From the NCBI RefSeq assembly GCF_022370755.2, contig NZ_CP092364.2:4092001-4156000 (forward strand): a stretch of 64,000 nt of DNA, given 5' to 3'. Below are positions 1 to 7,781 of this stretch, in pieces. Positions within the stretch are counted from its first letter, which is position 1, and each line of letters opens with the position of its first letter. The notes beneath the pieces are model-generated. The model did not search any database and was not told the DNA's origin. It worked only from the letters and a program-made list of their open reading frames with translations. The DNA is from Mycolicibacterium goodii (lineage in GTDB: Bacteria; Actinomycetota; Actinomycetes; Mycobacteriales; Mycobacteriaceae). The position numbers and the translations under genes are program-made.

Positions 1-182
1 CGCTGAACGTGCGGTGCGCCGGAGCCCGCGTCGACCTGCTCGTGGTACCTGGCAAGGCGGTATCGCGGGTGCTGCGTATCTGCGATCCCGACGCGGGGCT
101 GATCACGGCTCCCGACGTCCCGTCGGCGATGTCGCGCAAGGGCGATCAGCGGCCGTTGCAGCTGGTCAGCGAGAACACCTAG
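1..182 (+). CDS. STAS-domain anti-anti-sigma factor, C-terminal fragment
   Basis: The window opens inside this gene; only the last ~59 codons are present, ending at TAG 180-182. The translation (LNVRCAGARVDLLVVPGK, then RVLRICDPDAGL) resembles the last helix and strand of a STAS domain of the SpoIIAA/RsfA type, proteins that bind and neutralise RsbW-like anti-sigma kinases. It runs tail to tail with the RsbW-like gene on the other strand, overlapping it by 4 bases, which fits a partner-switching pair. The phosphorylated Ser/Thr region lies outside the window, so the assignment rests on the tail and the context. Confidence 0.6.
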   Translation, partial: LNVRCAGARVDLLVVPGKAVSRVLRICDPDAGLITAPDVPSAMSRKGDQRPLQLVSENT

Positions 183-733
183 CCAGCAGGAGTCGGCGGC
201 TTCCGACGCGTGGTGAGGGAAATCCCGAACACGCCTCGGGGGTCGCCGTTCTGCTCTGTGGTGAAGGTGCCGACCTCGTCGGTCAGCGCGGACAACACGC
301 GCTCGCTGAAGGGACCGAGTCCCGCGTCTTCCGGACGCGAACACGTGGTGGACGCGTCGACCACGAGCCTGTGCGCGTCGGCGACGATGTCGAGAGACAC
401 CATCGAATCCGCCGCAGCCGCGTTGATCAGCACAGCGCAGGCCTCGTCCACGGCGAGACACAGGTCGGCGACCGCGTCGCTGTCGAGACCCTCGAAGGTG
501 GCGATGGCACCCAGGATGTTCCGCAATGGCGCCAGCATCGCCTCACGCGCGCGCACCTGCACCACCACGCGCCGCCGGTCAGCGGTGTACGGCCCCGGTT
601 CGCCGGGTAACCGCTCGGTATGGACGACTGTGACCGGCGACCGCAGCGATGACGGCAATCCGATCGCATTGCCGCGCAGGGACAGGCGGCGAACACCATC
701 ACTCTCACCTGCCCGAGGGCTCACCTGCGTCAC
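179..733 (-). CDS. RsbW/SpoIIAB-type anti-sigma factor (HATPase domain)
   Basis: A 184-residue protein with a GHKL/HATPase_c_2 fold: the N-box-like stretch LCLAVDEACAVLIN lies near residues 90-104, followed by a short C-terminal part (DPRGVFGISL) in place of the glycine-rich lid of full histidine kinases. Proteins of this kind bind SigF-type sigma factors and phosphorylate STAS antagonists. The GTG start at 733 lies 10 bases after a SigF-like -10 box, suggesting feedback control by the sigma factor it may restrain, and a leaderless message. It converges on the STAS fragment. Which sigma factor it binds cannot be read from sequence; it is not adjacent to a sigF gene here. Confidence 0.75.
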   Translation of the reverse strand: MTQVSPRAGESDGVRRLSLRGNAIGLPSSLRSPVTVVHTERLPGEPGPYTADRRRVVVQVRAREAMLAPLRNILGAIATFEGLDSDAVADLCLAVDEACAVLINAAAADSMVSLDIVADAHRLVVDASTTCSRPEDAGLGPFSERVLSALTDEVGTFTTEQNGDPRGVFGISLTTRRKPPTPAG

Positions 734-742
734 GCCTGCGGG

Positions 743-769
743 TTACCCATGTTCCGACCGGCACTAAAC
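743..769 (-). promoter_or_regulatory. Predicted SigF promoter for the anti-sigma gene
   Basis: Read on the minus strand: GTTT (769-766), 17 bases, GGGTAA (748-743). This fits the mycobacterial SigF consensus (GTTT, 15-17, GGGTA). The GTG start of the anti-sigma gene follows 10 bases after the -10 box, so the transcript should be leaderless or nearly so. Confidence 0.6.
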
Positions 770-788
770 GCATCGTGAGCTGCTGACG

Positions 789-1805
789 ATGCGGCTACGT
801 CGAAGCGCGGTCGACGGGCCCGGGATCAGACGGATCCGGCGCGGCCGCGGGTTCAGCTATCAGAATCCCGACGGGCAGACGGTAACCGACCGTGCGGTGC
901 TGCAGCGTATCGAAGATCTCGTCATCCCACCGGCCTGGAAGGCGGTGTGGATCTGCCCGCAGGCCAACGGACACATCCAGGCGGTCGGCACGGACGCCGC
1001 CGGCAGGCGCCAGTACCTGTACCACCCGCAGTGGCAGCAGGAACGCAGCGAGGAGAAGTTCGACCGCGTGCTGGAAATGTCTGCAGCACTGCCGGATTGG
1101 AGAAAGAACCTCGCCGAGGATCTCGCGCGGCGGGGTTTGCGGCGCGACCGGGTGCTGGCGCTCGGACTGCGCCTGCTCGACCTCGGGTACTTCCGGGCCG
1201 GCGGCGATCAGTACGCCGAGGAGAACAACTCGTTCGGTATCGCCACACTGCAGTGCGAACACGTGAGCGTGGGGGCCGACGGCGTGGAGTTCGACTATCC
1301 GGCGAAAAGCGGCGTGCGTCGCACGTTGGTGGTCGAGGACCCGGAAGTCGTCCGCGCCGTGCGCGCGCTGCAACGCGGGCGCACGGCCGGCGAGCGGTTC
1401 CTGGCGTACAAGGACTCCGCGGGCCGGGTGGAGGTCCACGCCGATGACCTCAATCTCCGGTTCAAGGAGATGGTCGGCGAGGACTACACGGTCAAAGATC
1501 TGCGGACCTGGCACGGCACCGTGCTGGCCGCTGCGGCGTTCGTCGACGCCGACCCGCCGGTGGACCCGAAGGTGATCAAACGCGTGGAGTCGGCGGTGAT
1601 GCGGGAGGTTTCCGAAGACCTGGGAAACACCCCTGCGGTCGCACGCAGCGCCTACGTCGACCCGCGGGTGGTGCACGCCTACCGGAAGGGTATGACCATC
1701 GAATCTGCGGTGCGACGCGCAGAGCGCGTCAGATCGGCCGATGAACGTCAGGCCGTGCTGGACCGGGCGACCGCCCGGTTGATCCGGAAGGTGGCGCGGG
1801 GCTGA
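789..1805 (+). CDS. DNA topoisomerase IB (poxvirus-like)
   Basis: A 338-residue type IB topoisomerase, which relaxes supercoils by nicking one strand through a 3-prime-phosphotyrosyl intermediate. An N-terminal domain (IRRGRGFSYQNPDG, about residues 15-30) precedes the catalytic domain with the conserved arginine/lysine region (YLYHPQW, LGYFRAGG, KDLRTWHGT). The nucleophile is most likely Tyr289 in the segment ARSAYVDP, 49 residues from the C-terminus. Its length matches the bacterial family found in mycobacteria and Deinococcus. ATG 789 starts 55 bases from the divergent anti-sigma gene. The next gene converges on it 3 bases downstream. Confidence 0.93.
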   Translation: MRLRRSAVDGPGIRRIRRGRGFSYQNPDGQTVTDRAVLQRIEDLVIPPAWKAVWICPQANGHIQAVGTDAAGRRQYLYHPQWQQERSEEKFDRVLEMSAALPDWRKNLAEDLARRGLRRDRVLALGLRLLDLGYFRAGGDQYAEENNSFGIATLQCEHVSVGADGVEFDYPAKSGVRRTLVVEDPEVVRAVRALQRGRTAGERFLAYKDSAGRVEVHADDLNLRFKEMVGEDYTVKDLRTWHGTVLAAAAFVDADPPVDPKVIKRVESAVMREVSEDLGNTPAVARSAYVDPRVVHAYRKGMTIESAVRRAERVRSADERQAVLDRATARLIRKVARG

Positions 1806-1808
1806 CGC

Positions 1809-3104
1809 TCAGAACCCGTTCGGTCGGCCGTTACCCAGATATGTCAGACCGCCCGCGGTCACGACTTCGGGGTCCAGCAGATTGCGGGTGTCGACGACCA
1901 CGGCGCCCGGCGCCTGATCGGCGATCCGCGACCAGTTGAGGTCCCGGAACTCCGGCCACTCGGTGAACACCACGATGCCGTCGGCGTCCTTGGCCGCCAG
2001 GTAGGGGTCGTCCACCGCGGCCACGGCGGCACGGCGCAGCGCGTCATGGTCGATCATTTCCAACCGCGGGTCGTAGCCGTTGATCTGGGCGCCGGTGTGC
2101 GCCAACTCCTTGCACACCGCCAGTGCCGGAGAGTCGCGGATGTCGCAGGTGCCTGCCTTGAAGGTCAGACCCAGAGCCGCCACGCGCGCCGTCGCGAGGG
2201 GCGCGTTCATGGCGTGGCGAAGTGTGCCGATGATCCGCGTGGCCTGTCTGCCGTTGGTCGCGCACGCCGAGGACACCTCGGGGAGATCGACACCGTAGCG
2301 ACGGCCGGTGTGCAACAGCGCCGACGTGTCCTTCGGTAGGCACGATCCGCCCCACCCGGGGCCCGGCTGCAGGAAATGTGGCCCGATCCGGACATCGGCA
2401 CCCATGCACCGGACCACGTCGTCAATGTCGGCACCGGCATGCGCGCACAGCTGAGCCAGCGAGTTGGCATACGAGATCTTCAGTGCCAGAAACGCATTGC
2501 TCGCGTACTTGGCAAGCTCGGCGCTCTCCGGACTCATGCGCATCGCGGTCTCGCGGGCCGCCTCGCCGTAGACCGCGGCCACAACGTCCGCCGCCGTATC
2601 GTCATCGGATCCGATCAGGATCCGGTCCGGATGCCGGAAGTCGTAGATGGCGTGGCTCTCTCGGAGAAATTCCGGATTGGACACCGCGTGTACGCCTCGG
2701 TCGCGCAACCGGTCTCCCACCCGGCGGGTGGTTCCCACCGGCACTGTGGACTTCATCGCGAGAATCGCACCCGGGGCGAGAACCTGCGCGACGCCCGCCA
2801 CGACGGAGTCGACGGCGCTGAGGTCGGCCGCTCCGTCATCGCCACTCGGCGTGGGAACGCACACGAACACCAGGCGGCGATCGGCGAGTGCGCCGATGTC
2901 ACTGCTGAACCGTAATGTCCCGGCTCTCAAGCCGGCCCGCAGCAGTTCCGGCAGCCCGGGCTCGTCGATCGGCGGTATGCCGGAGGACAGTTGCCGCACC
3001 CGGTCCTCGTCGATGTCGACACACACGGTGTCGTGCGCGCGCTCGGCGAGGCAGACCGCGGTGGTCAACCCGACGTAGCCGACTCCGATGACACCCACCT
3101 TCAT
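1809..3104 (-). CDS. ugd: UDP-glucose 6-dehydrogenase
   Basis: A 431-residue UDP-glucose/GDP-mannose dehydrogenase that oxidises UDP-glucose twice to UDP-glucuronate using NAD+. Visible are the N-terminal Rossmann motif GVIGVGYVG, the central dimer helix, and the catalytic cysteine motif GWGGSCLPKD with Cys255 as the thiohemiacetal nucleophile. It is the last gene of the minus-strand glycan operon; its ATG overlaps the stop of the GT9 gene upstream by 4 bases. The operon's first gene looks like a UDP-glucuronate decarboxylase, so the likely flow is UDP-Glc to UDP-GlcA to UDP-xylose. GDP-mannose dehydrogenase is less likely but not excluded. Confidence 0.88.
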   Translation of the reverse strand: MKVGVIGVGYVGLTTAVCLAERAHDTVCVDIDEDRVRQLSSGIPPIDEPGLPELLRAGLRAGTLRFSSDIGALADRRLVFVCVPTPSGDDGAADLSAVDSVVAGVAQVLAPGAILAMKSTVPVGTTRRVGDRLRDRGVHAVSNPEFLRESHAIYDFRHPDRILIGSDDDTAADVVAAVYGEAARETAMRMSPESAELAKYASNAFLALKISYANSLAQLCAHAGADIDDVVRCMGADVRIGPHFLQPGPGWGGSCLPKDTSALLHTGRRYGVDLPEVSSACATNGRQATRIIGTLRHAMNAPLATARVAALGLTFKAGTCDIRDSPALAVCKELAHTGAQINGYDPRLEMIDHDALRRAAVAAVDDPYLAAKDADGIVVFTEWPEFRDLNWSRIADQAPGAVVVDTRNLLDPEVVTAGGLTYLGNGRPNGF

Positions 3105-4069
3105 GTCCGCACCCCCAACATCTCCCGGGCGGCCTCAAGGACCCTGGGCACCGTGATCAGCAACAGACCGCTGTGCGGTTCGTCGCCGTGTGGATCACCG
3201 CGGTCCCCCGCCCACAACGCCACGTGCGGTCCGTCCCCGCGCGGCCCCCACCGACTGGGCGGGGTCGGACCGAACAACAGTACCGATGGCGTCCCGGTCG
3301 CGGTCGCGACGTGACCGACGCCGGTGTCGCCACAGATCAGCAGCCGGCAGTCGCCGATGAGCGCCACCAGTTCCAGCACGTCGAGTCTTCCTGCGAGCAA
3401 CGATGATTCGGGAAGGCCGGCGAGTTCGACCAACGACTGCGCGAGATCGGTCTCGCTCGCGTCACCGGTGACCACCACATCGTGGCCGGCGGCCCGCAGA
3501 TCGGCGGCGACTTCGGCGAACCGCTCGATCGGCCACCGGCGCGCCGGATACGCCGCACCGGGATGGATCACGACCACGCCCGAGAAGTCGGGAACACCCG
3601 ACGGGCGCGGCAGCGCGAGATCCTCGGCATCACAGTCGATCCCGTACCACTGCAGCATGTGACACCAGCGGTCGACCTCGTGTAGGTCAGACCGCCACGG
3701 CGGACCGGGCAACTCCGGATGGTGGTGATGGCGGTGTGTCAGCAGGGTCTTCGGGCGCAGTGCCAACAGGTCGGAAGTGCTCTCAGGTCCGCTGCCGTGC
3801 AGGTTGACCGCGATGTCCGGCGGCCGGGGTCCGGCACGCAGACACCCCAACCCGTCGGTGGGCCGCACCTCGCTGACCGCGCCCGACAGCATGGCGAGAT
3901 CGGCGAACCGCTGCGGCGCTGCCAGGGTGATCACGGCGTCGGGAAACGCCCGCCGCAGTCCGCGCAGCGCCGGAATGCCCGTCAACAGGTCACCGAGGCC
4001 CAGTGCCCGCAACACGAGCACCTGCTCCACGGGCGGATCCCAGTGACTCCCAGGACGGCTCACGGCCAT
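3101..4069 (-). CDS. Glycosyltransferase family 9 (heptosyltransferase-like)
   Basis: A 322-residue GT9 protein. GT9 enzymes (WaaC, WaaF) transfer heptose from ADP-heptose. The N-terminal sugar-acceptor Rossmann domain begins VLVLRALGLGDLLTGIPAL, and the C-terminal donor-binding motif is ICGDTGVGHVATATGTPSVL with FGPTPPSRWGPRG behind it. It overlaps the SDR gene upstream (10 bases) and ugd downstream (4 bases), so translation is probably coupled. ADP-heptose synthesis genes sit in the same operon and make ADP-heptose a plausible donor. The acceptor is unknown. It shares layout with the second GT9 gene at 6749-7771. Confidence 0.85.
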   Translation of the reverse strand: MAVSRPGSHWDPPVEQVLVLRALGLGDLLTGIPALRGLRRAFPDAVITLAAPQRFADLAMLSGAVSEVRPTDGLGCLRAGPRPPDIAVNLHGSGPESTSDLLALRPKTLLTHRHHHHPELPGPPWRSDLHEVDRWCHMLQWYGIDCDAEDLALPRPSGVPDFSGVVVIHPGAAYPARRWPIERFAEVAADLRAAGHDVVVTGDASETDLAQSLVELAGLPESSLLAGRLDVLELVALIGDCRLLICGDTGVGHVATATGTPSVLLFGPTPPSRWGPRGDGPHVALWAGDRGDPHGDEPHSGLLLITVPRVLEAAREMLGVRT

Positions 4070-4755
4070 GACGACTCGGTGGACGCGCAGACGACCAGTT
4101 CGCGGATCTCACACCCGGCGGGCTGCGAGAGTGCGAACACCACCGTCTCGGCCACGTTCGCCGGATCGTTGAGCTTCGCGTCGGGCGGTGGTTTGTACTG
4201 CTCGTCGCGCCCGTCGAAGAACGCCGTGTGCATGCCGCCCGGTATCAACGTCGTGACACCCACCTCACCGGCGAGTTCGGCGGCCAACGCACGACTGAAA
4301 CCCACGACACCGAACTTCGAGGCGCAGTACGCGGTGGCGTCGCTGACCGCTTTGATGCCCAACGTCGAGGCGCACGTGACGATCCGTCCCCCACTGGCTT
4401 TGAGGTAGGGCAACGCGGCGCGGACCACGGCCACGGTGCCCAGCAGATTCACGTGGATGACCCGCTCCCAGTCTTTGACCGGGAGATCGGCGAGCTTGCC
4501 GCAGGCGTCGGTGCCCCCTGCGGTGAACACACCGTCGATCACGCCGCCGACCTGTTCGGCGAGCGCGGTCACCGCGGTTTCGACGGCCTCGGTGTCGGCC
4601 AGGTCGACGCACTGGTAGGGCACGTCCGCCGAGGGTGTGTTGCGGTCCAGCACCAGCGCCGTCCCACCCCGGCGGATCACCGCGTCCACGGTGGCCGCAC
4701 CGAGTCCGGACGCACCGCCCGTGATCACGACATTGCCCACTTTTCCGGTACCCAT
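4060..4755 (-). CDS. Short-chain dehydrogenase/reductase (classical SDR)
   Basis: A 231-residue NAD(P)-dependent oxidoreductase with TGGASGLGAA near the N-terminus (cofactor glycine motif), a degenerate active-site stretch CASTLGIKAVSDATAYCASKFG containing the YxxxK catalytic pair, and a PGG(M) segment after it. It lies between hldE and a GT9 gene in the glycan operon, so it probably acts on a sugar or sugar-lipid intermediate. It is a classical SDR, not an extended SDR of the HldD epimerase type, so it should not be assumed to complete L-glycero-heptose synthesis. Confidence 0.8.
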   Translation of the reverse strand: MGTGKVGNVVITGGASGLGAATVDAVIRRGGTALVLDRNTPSADVPYQCVDLADTEAVETAVTALAEQVGGVIDGVFTAGGTDACGKLADLPVKDWERVIHVNLLGTVAVVRAALPYLKASGGRIVTCASTLGIKAVSDATAYCASKFGVVGFSRALAAELAGEVGVTTLIPGGMHTAFFDGRDEQYKPPPDAKLNDPANVAETVVFALSQPAGCEIRELVVCASTESSWP

Positions 4756-4771
4756 GTATTTCCCCTCCTGC

Positions 4772-6139
4772 TCACGACCGCATCGCGGCGATCAGATTCG
4801 ACGATGAATAGCCGGCCACGGTCGGCAGTAGAACCACTTCTCCGCCGTGGCGGCGGACCACGGCCGCCTCCGGCAGATCCGCCTCGGTGTAGTCGCCGCC
4901 CTTGACCCACACGTCCGGGCGCAGACGCTCGAGCTGATCTTCGGGCGAGGTTTCGTCGAAGATCACCACGGCATCGACACACGCGAGCGCAGCGAGAACC
5001 CGGGCTCGATCGACGTCGGCCATCACCGGACGGTCCGGCCCCTTCAGTGCCCGCACCGACGAGTCCGAGTTCACCAGCACCACAAGGGCGTCGCCCAACT
5101 GCCTGGCCTGGTGCAGCAGGCGCACGTGGCCGGTGTGCAGCAGATCGAAACAGCCGCCGGTGGCCACCAGACGCCCTCCTCTGCTGCGCAACCGGTCGCG
5201 CACCTCGATCAGGTCGCCGATGATCGCGGTCGCCTCGCTTGCGGCGCCCCGGTATCCGCCCGACTCGGCCGGGCTGGAAACACCGACCGCTCCGCCTGCG
5301 GCCACGAACCGGCTCGCCGCCTCCACCGCTGCGGTGACCGCCGGCACGACCGAGTGTCCCTGGGCCAGTGCGAGCGTGGCCGCGACGGCGAAGCGGTCGC
5401 CCGCGCCGCACGTGTCCGTTCGACCCGATCCGGCCATCGCGGCACCCGGCACCGCAACCTGGACGGTGCCGTCGGCTCCCGTGGCAACCATCGCTCCCCT
5501 GGAGCCCAGGGTCACACACACGGCCCTGGCCTGCCACCGCCGGCGCATCATCTCGGCTGAATGTCCTTGCGCCTCGGCTTCGTTCGGTGTGACCAACTGG
5601 CATCCCGGCACCGGCGGCGCGCCGCGCGGGTGGGGATCCCATACGATCGGGATCCGCTGGGCGATGGCGCTCAGCACCTCGCGGATCCCCGCGTGCGCCG
5701 CGACGCCACGACCGTAGTCCGCCACGCAGACCGCGCGGGCCTGCCGCAGAATTCGCACCACGGATGCGGGAAGCGCGTCATCGGAGGCTGTTCCGTCCCC
5801 GTGATCGAGGCGCAGCATCGACTGGCCCACGGCACGGATCCTGGTCTTGCACACTGTCGATCCGCTCATGGCCAGGGGCTCTACCCTGACACCCGCACGG
5901 TCGAGCAACTCGGCCAGGCGTCGGCCGTCCTCGTCGTCGGCGAGCGCGGTGACGAGGACGACGTCCGATTCGCCGCGTGCGGCGAGCACCGCGGCCAACC
6001 CGGCACCGCCCGGCCGGTGCCACACGCGCTGTGCGTCGACCACCGGCACCGGGGCTTCCGGGCTCAGCCGGGTCGCGGTGCCTTCCACGTCCACGTCGAG
6101 CATGCAGTCCCCGACGATCACCAGAGGCTCACCGTTCAT
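4772..6139 (-). CDS. hldE: Bifunctional heptose 7-phosphate kinase / heptose 1-phosphate adenylyltransferase
   Basis: A 455-residue two-domain enzyme of ADP-heptose synthesis. Residues ~1-315 form a PfkB/ribokinase-type kinase (RPGGAGLAAVLAARG early; DTCGAGDRFAVAATLALA with the catalytic GAGD near 250). Residues ~328-455 form a cytidylyltransferase-like domain with GGCFDLLHTGHV (HTGH 335-338) and the YSSSNLI tail. The kinase makes heptose 1,7-bisphosphate and the second domain activates heptose 1-phosphate with ATP; GmhB removes the C7 phosphate in between. gmhA overlaps its start by 11 bases and a GmhB domain is encoded two genes upstream, so all steps from sedoheptulose 7-phosphate to ADP-D-glycero-beta-D-manno-heptose are in this operon. 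Confidence 0.92.
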   Translation of the reverse strand: MNGEPLVIVGDCMLDVDVEGTATRLSPEAPVPVVDAQRVWHRPGGAGLAAVLAARGESDVVLVTALADDEDGRRLAELLDRAGVRVEPLAMSGSTVCKTRIRAVGQSMLRLDHGDGTASDDALPASVVRILRQARAVCVADYGRGVAAHAGIREVLSAIAQRIPIVWDPHPRGAPPVPGCQLVTPNEAEAQGHSAEMMRRRWQARAVCVTLGSRGAMVATGADGTVQVAVPGAAMAGSGRTDTCGAGDRFAVAATLALAQGHSVVPAVTAAVEAASRFVAAGGAVGVSSPAESGGYRGAASEATAIIGDLIEVRDRLRSRGGRLVATGGCFDLLHTGHVRLLHQARQLGDALVVLVNSDSSVRALKGPDRPVMADVDRARVLAALACVDAVVIFDETSPEDQLERLRPDVWVKGGDYTEADLPEAAVVRRHGGEVVLLPTVAGYSSSNLIAAMRS

Positions 6140-6752
6140 CGCGCGCCCCCAATATTCCGTCGGCCGCAGGCAGCACGTCGTCGAGCGCGATGCACAGCGC
6201 GTGCACCAGCAGCAGGTGGATCTCCTGAACGGTCGCGGTGCTCGGCGCCTCGACGCAGATCGCGTCGTCGCACATCGCCGCCAGCGGATTGGGCGCGGGT
6301 CCGGTCATGGCCCACGTGGTGAGGCCCTCCTCGTGGGCGGCCTTGACCGCGGCCAGCACATTCGGGCTGGTCCCGCTGGTGGACAAAGCCACCAGCACGT
6401 CCCCGGGGCGACCGTGCGCGTGTACGCCACGCGCGAAGATCTCATCGGCGCCGTAGTCGTTGCAGATGGCCGTCAATGCCGAGGTGTCGGCGTGTAACGC
6501 GATGGCCGACAACGGTATCCGCTCGTCGCGGAACCGGCCGACGAGCTCGGCCGTCAGGTGCTGGGCTTCCGCCGCGCTGCCGCCGTTGCCGCACGCCAGC
6601 AGTCGGCCACCGCCGGTCAGGGTGGCCGCGAGGTGGCGGCCCCACCGGGTCAGGCGTGGGGTCTCCCCGTCGATACGACCGACCGCATGCGCGAGCGCCG
6701 AGACATGATCGCCGATCGGGCTCATCCCCGACGCCGCAGCTGTCGCATTCAT
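6129..6752 (-). CDS. gmhA: Phosphoheptose isomerase (SIS domain)
   Basis: A 207-residue SIS-domain protein that converts sedoheptulose 7-phosphate to D-glycero-D-manno-heptose 7-phosphate, the first step of ADP-heptose synthesis. The motif CGNGGSAAEAQHLTAELVGRF (about residues 55-75) is diagnostic for GmhA, and LSTSGTSPNVLAAVKAA forms the phosphate loop. A late histidine in VQEIHLLLVHALC fits the active site. It overlaps the GT9 gene upstream (4 bases) and hldE downstream (11 bases). Mycobacteria normally carry another gmhA elsewhere, so this may be a pathway-specific copy; that cannot be tested in the window. Confidence 0.92.
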   Translation of the reverse strand: MNATAAASGMSPIGDHVSALAHAVGRIDGETPRLTRWGRHLAATLTGGGRLLACGNGGSAAEAQHLTAELVGRFRDERIPLSAIALHADTSALTAICNDYGADEIFARGVHAHGRPGDVLVALSTSGTSPNVLAAVKAAHEEGLTTWAMTGPAPNPLAAMCDDAICVEAPSTATVQEIHLLLVHALCIALDDVLPAADGILGARDER

Positions 6753-7771
6753 CGTTGTCTACCTCCCAGTCGTTCGACCGCGTCCACCAGTTCGGTGTCG
6801 GTGATGCCGTCCAGGCACGGGTGGCCGGGCACCGGACACTCGCGGGCACGGGTCTGCCGGCACTGCGCGTGCTGGTCACCGAGCCGAATGACGTTGCGCG
6901 TGTACGGACTCCACTGCGACGCCGGCACGACCGGCGCGAACAGGGACACGACCGCAGCGCCGACCGCAGCGGCCAGGTGCGCCGGACCGGTGTTCGGCAC
7001 CACGACCACATCGGCATGCGCGAACACGCGTCCCAACGTCGCCAGCGTGGTGGCGCCGCCCAGGTCGAGCGCGACGTCACCGGCGACCGCAGCGGTCAGC
7101 TCCCGCTCGTGCTCGTCACCGGTCACCACCACCCGATGACCCGCAGCGTGAAGCGCGCGCACCATCCCCGCGCTGCGCGAGGCGCTGGGCCTGCGGGCCG
7201 GAACCGCGGCACCCGGATGGAACGCCACGAACGGCTCCGGGCCGATCAGATCGGCGAGATCGGCGGGCAGGCCGGGCGTCGTGCGCACCCGCAGCGACCC
7301 GTCGTCGCCCGCGGGCAGGCCGAAGCCGGCCGCCCGAGCAAGGGACAGGGCGCGCTCGGGCTCCGGTACACCCGGCTCGACGTGATGCCGAAGATTCAAC
7401 AGTGTCCCCGGATAGTCCACGCTGATGGCTCCCACCCACGGCACCCCGGCCATCCGGCACACCAGTGCCAGCGGCAGCGGTGACTGGTGGAAGGACGTGA
7501 AGATCAGCACGCGGTCGGGTGCCAGGTCGCGAAGCTGCTTGACGAGGGCGTCCACGTGGTCGGCGGTGAGCTCGGGGGAATCGAAGTCGACCCACGGTGC
7601 CTGCCACTCGATGACATCGTCGACGCCAGGAAGCATCTCGGCCGCGGCACGGCCGCGGGGCCCGGCGAGGAAGGTCACCGAATCGTGGGCCGCCGCGACG
7701 GCGCGCACCGCGGGACCGGTGATCAGCACGTCGCCGGCACTGTCGAGTCGGGCCACCACCGCCCTCGTCAT
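6749..7771 (-). CDS. Glycosyltransferase family 9 (heptosyltransferase-like)
   Basis: A 340-residue GT9 transferase. It starts VVARLDSAGDVLITGPAVRAV, the GT9 opening with a conserved Asp-rich loop, and carries VVPNTGPAHLAAAVGAAVVSLF in the donor domain, followed by VVPASQWSPY. The extra C-terminal cysteines (QCRQTRARECPVPGHPCLDG) recall the cysteine pattern of some ADP-heptose-using enzymes. It sits between the GT2-GmhB fusion and gmhA, and its stop overlaps the gmhA start, so it is very probably an ADP-heptose-dependent transferase. The acceptor is unknown. Confidence 0.85.
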   Translation of the reverse strand: MTRAVVARLDSAGDVLITGPAVRAVAAAHDSVTFLAGPRGRAAAEMLPGVDDVIEWQAPWVDFDSPELTADHVDALVKQLRDLAPDRVLIFTSFHQSPLPLALVCRMAGVPWVGAISVDYPGTLLNLRHHVEPGVPEPERALSLARAAGFGLPAGDDGSLRVRTTPGLPADLADLIGPEPFVAFHPGAAVPARRPSASRSAGMVRALHAAGHRVVVTGDEHERELTAAVAGDVALDLGGATTLATLGRVFAHADVVVVPNTGPAHLAAAVGAAVVSLFAPVVPASQWSPYTRNVIRLGDQHAQCRQTRARECPVPGHPCLDGITDTELVDAVERLGGRQR

Positions 7772-7781
7772 CGTCGAAACC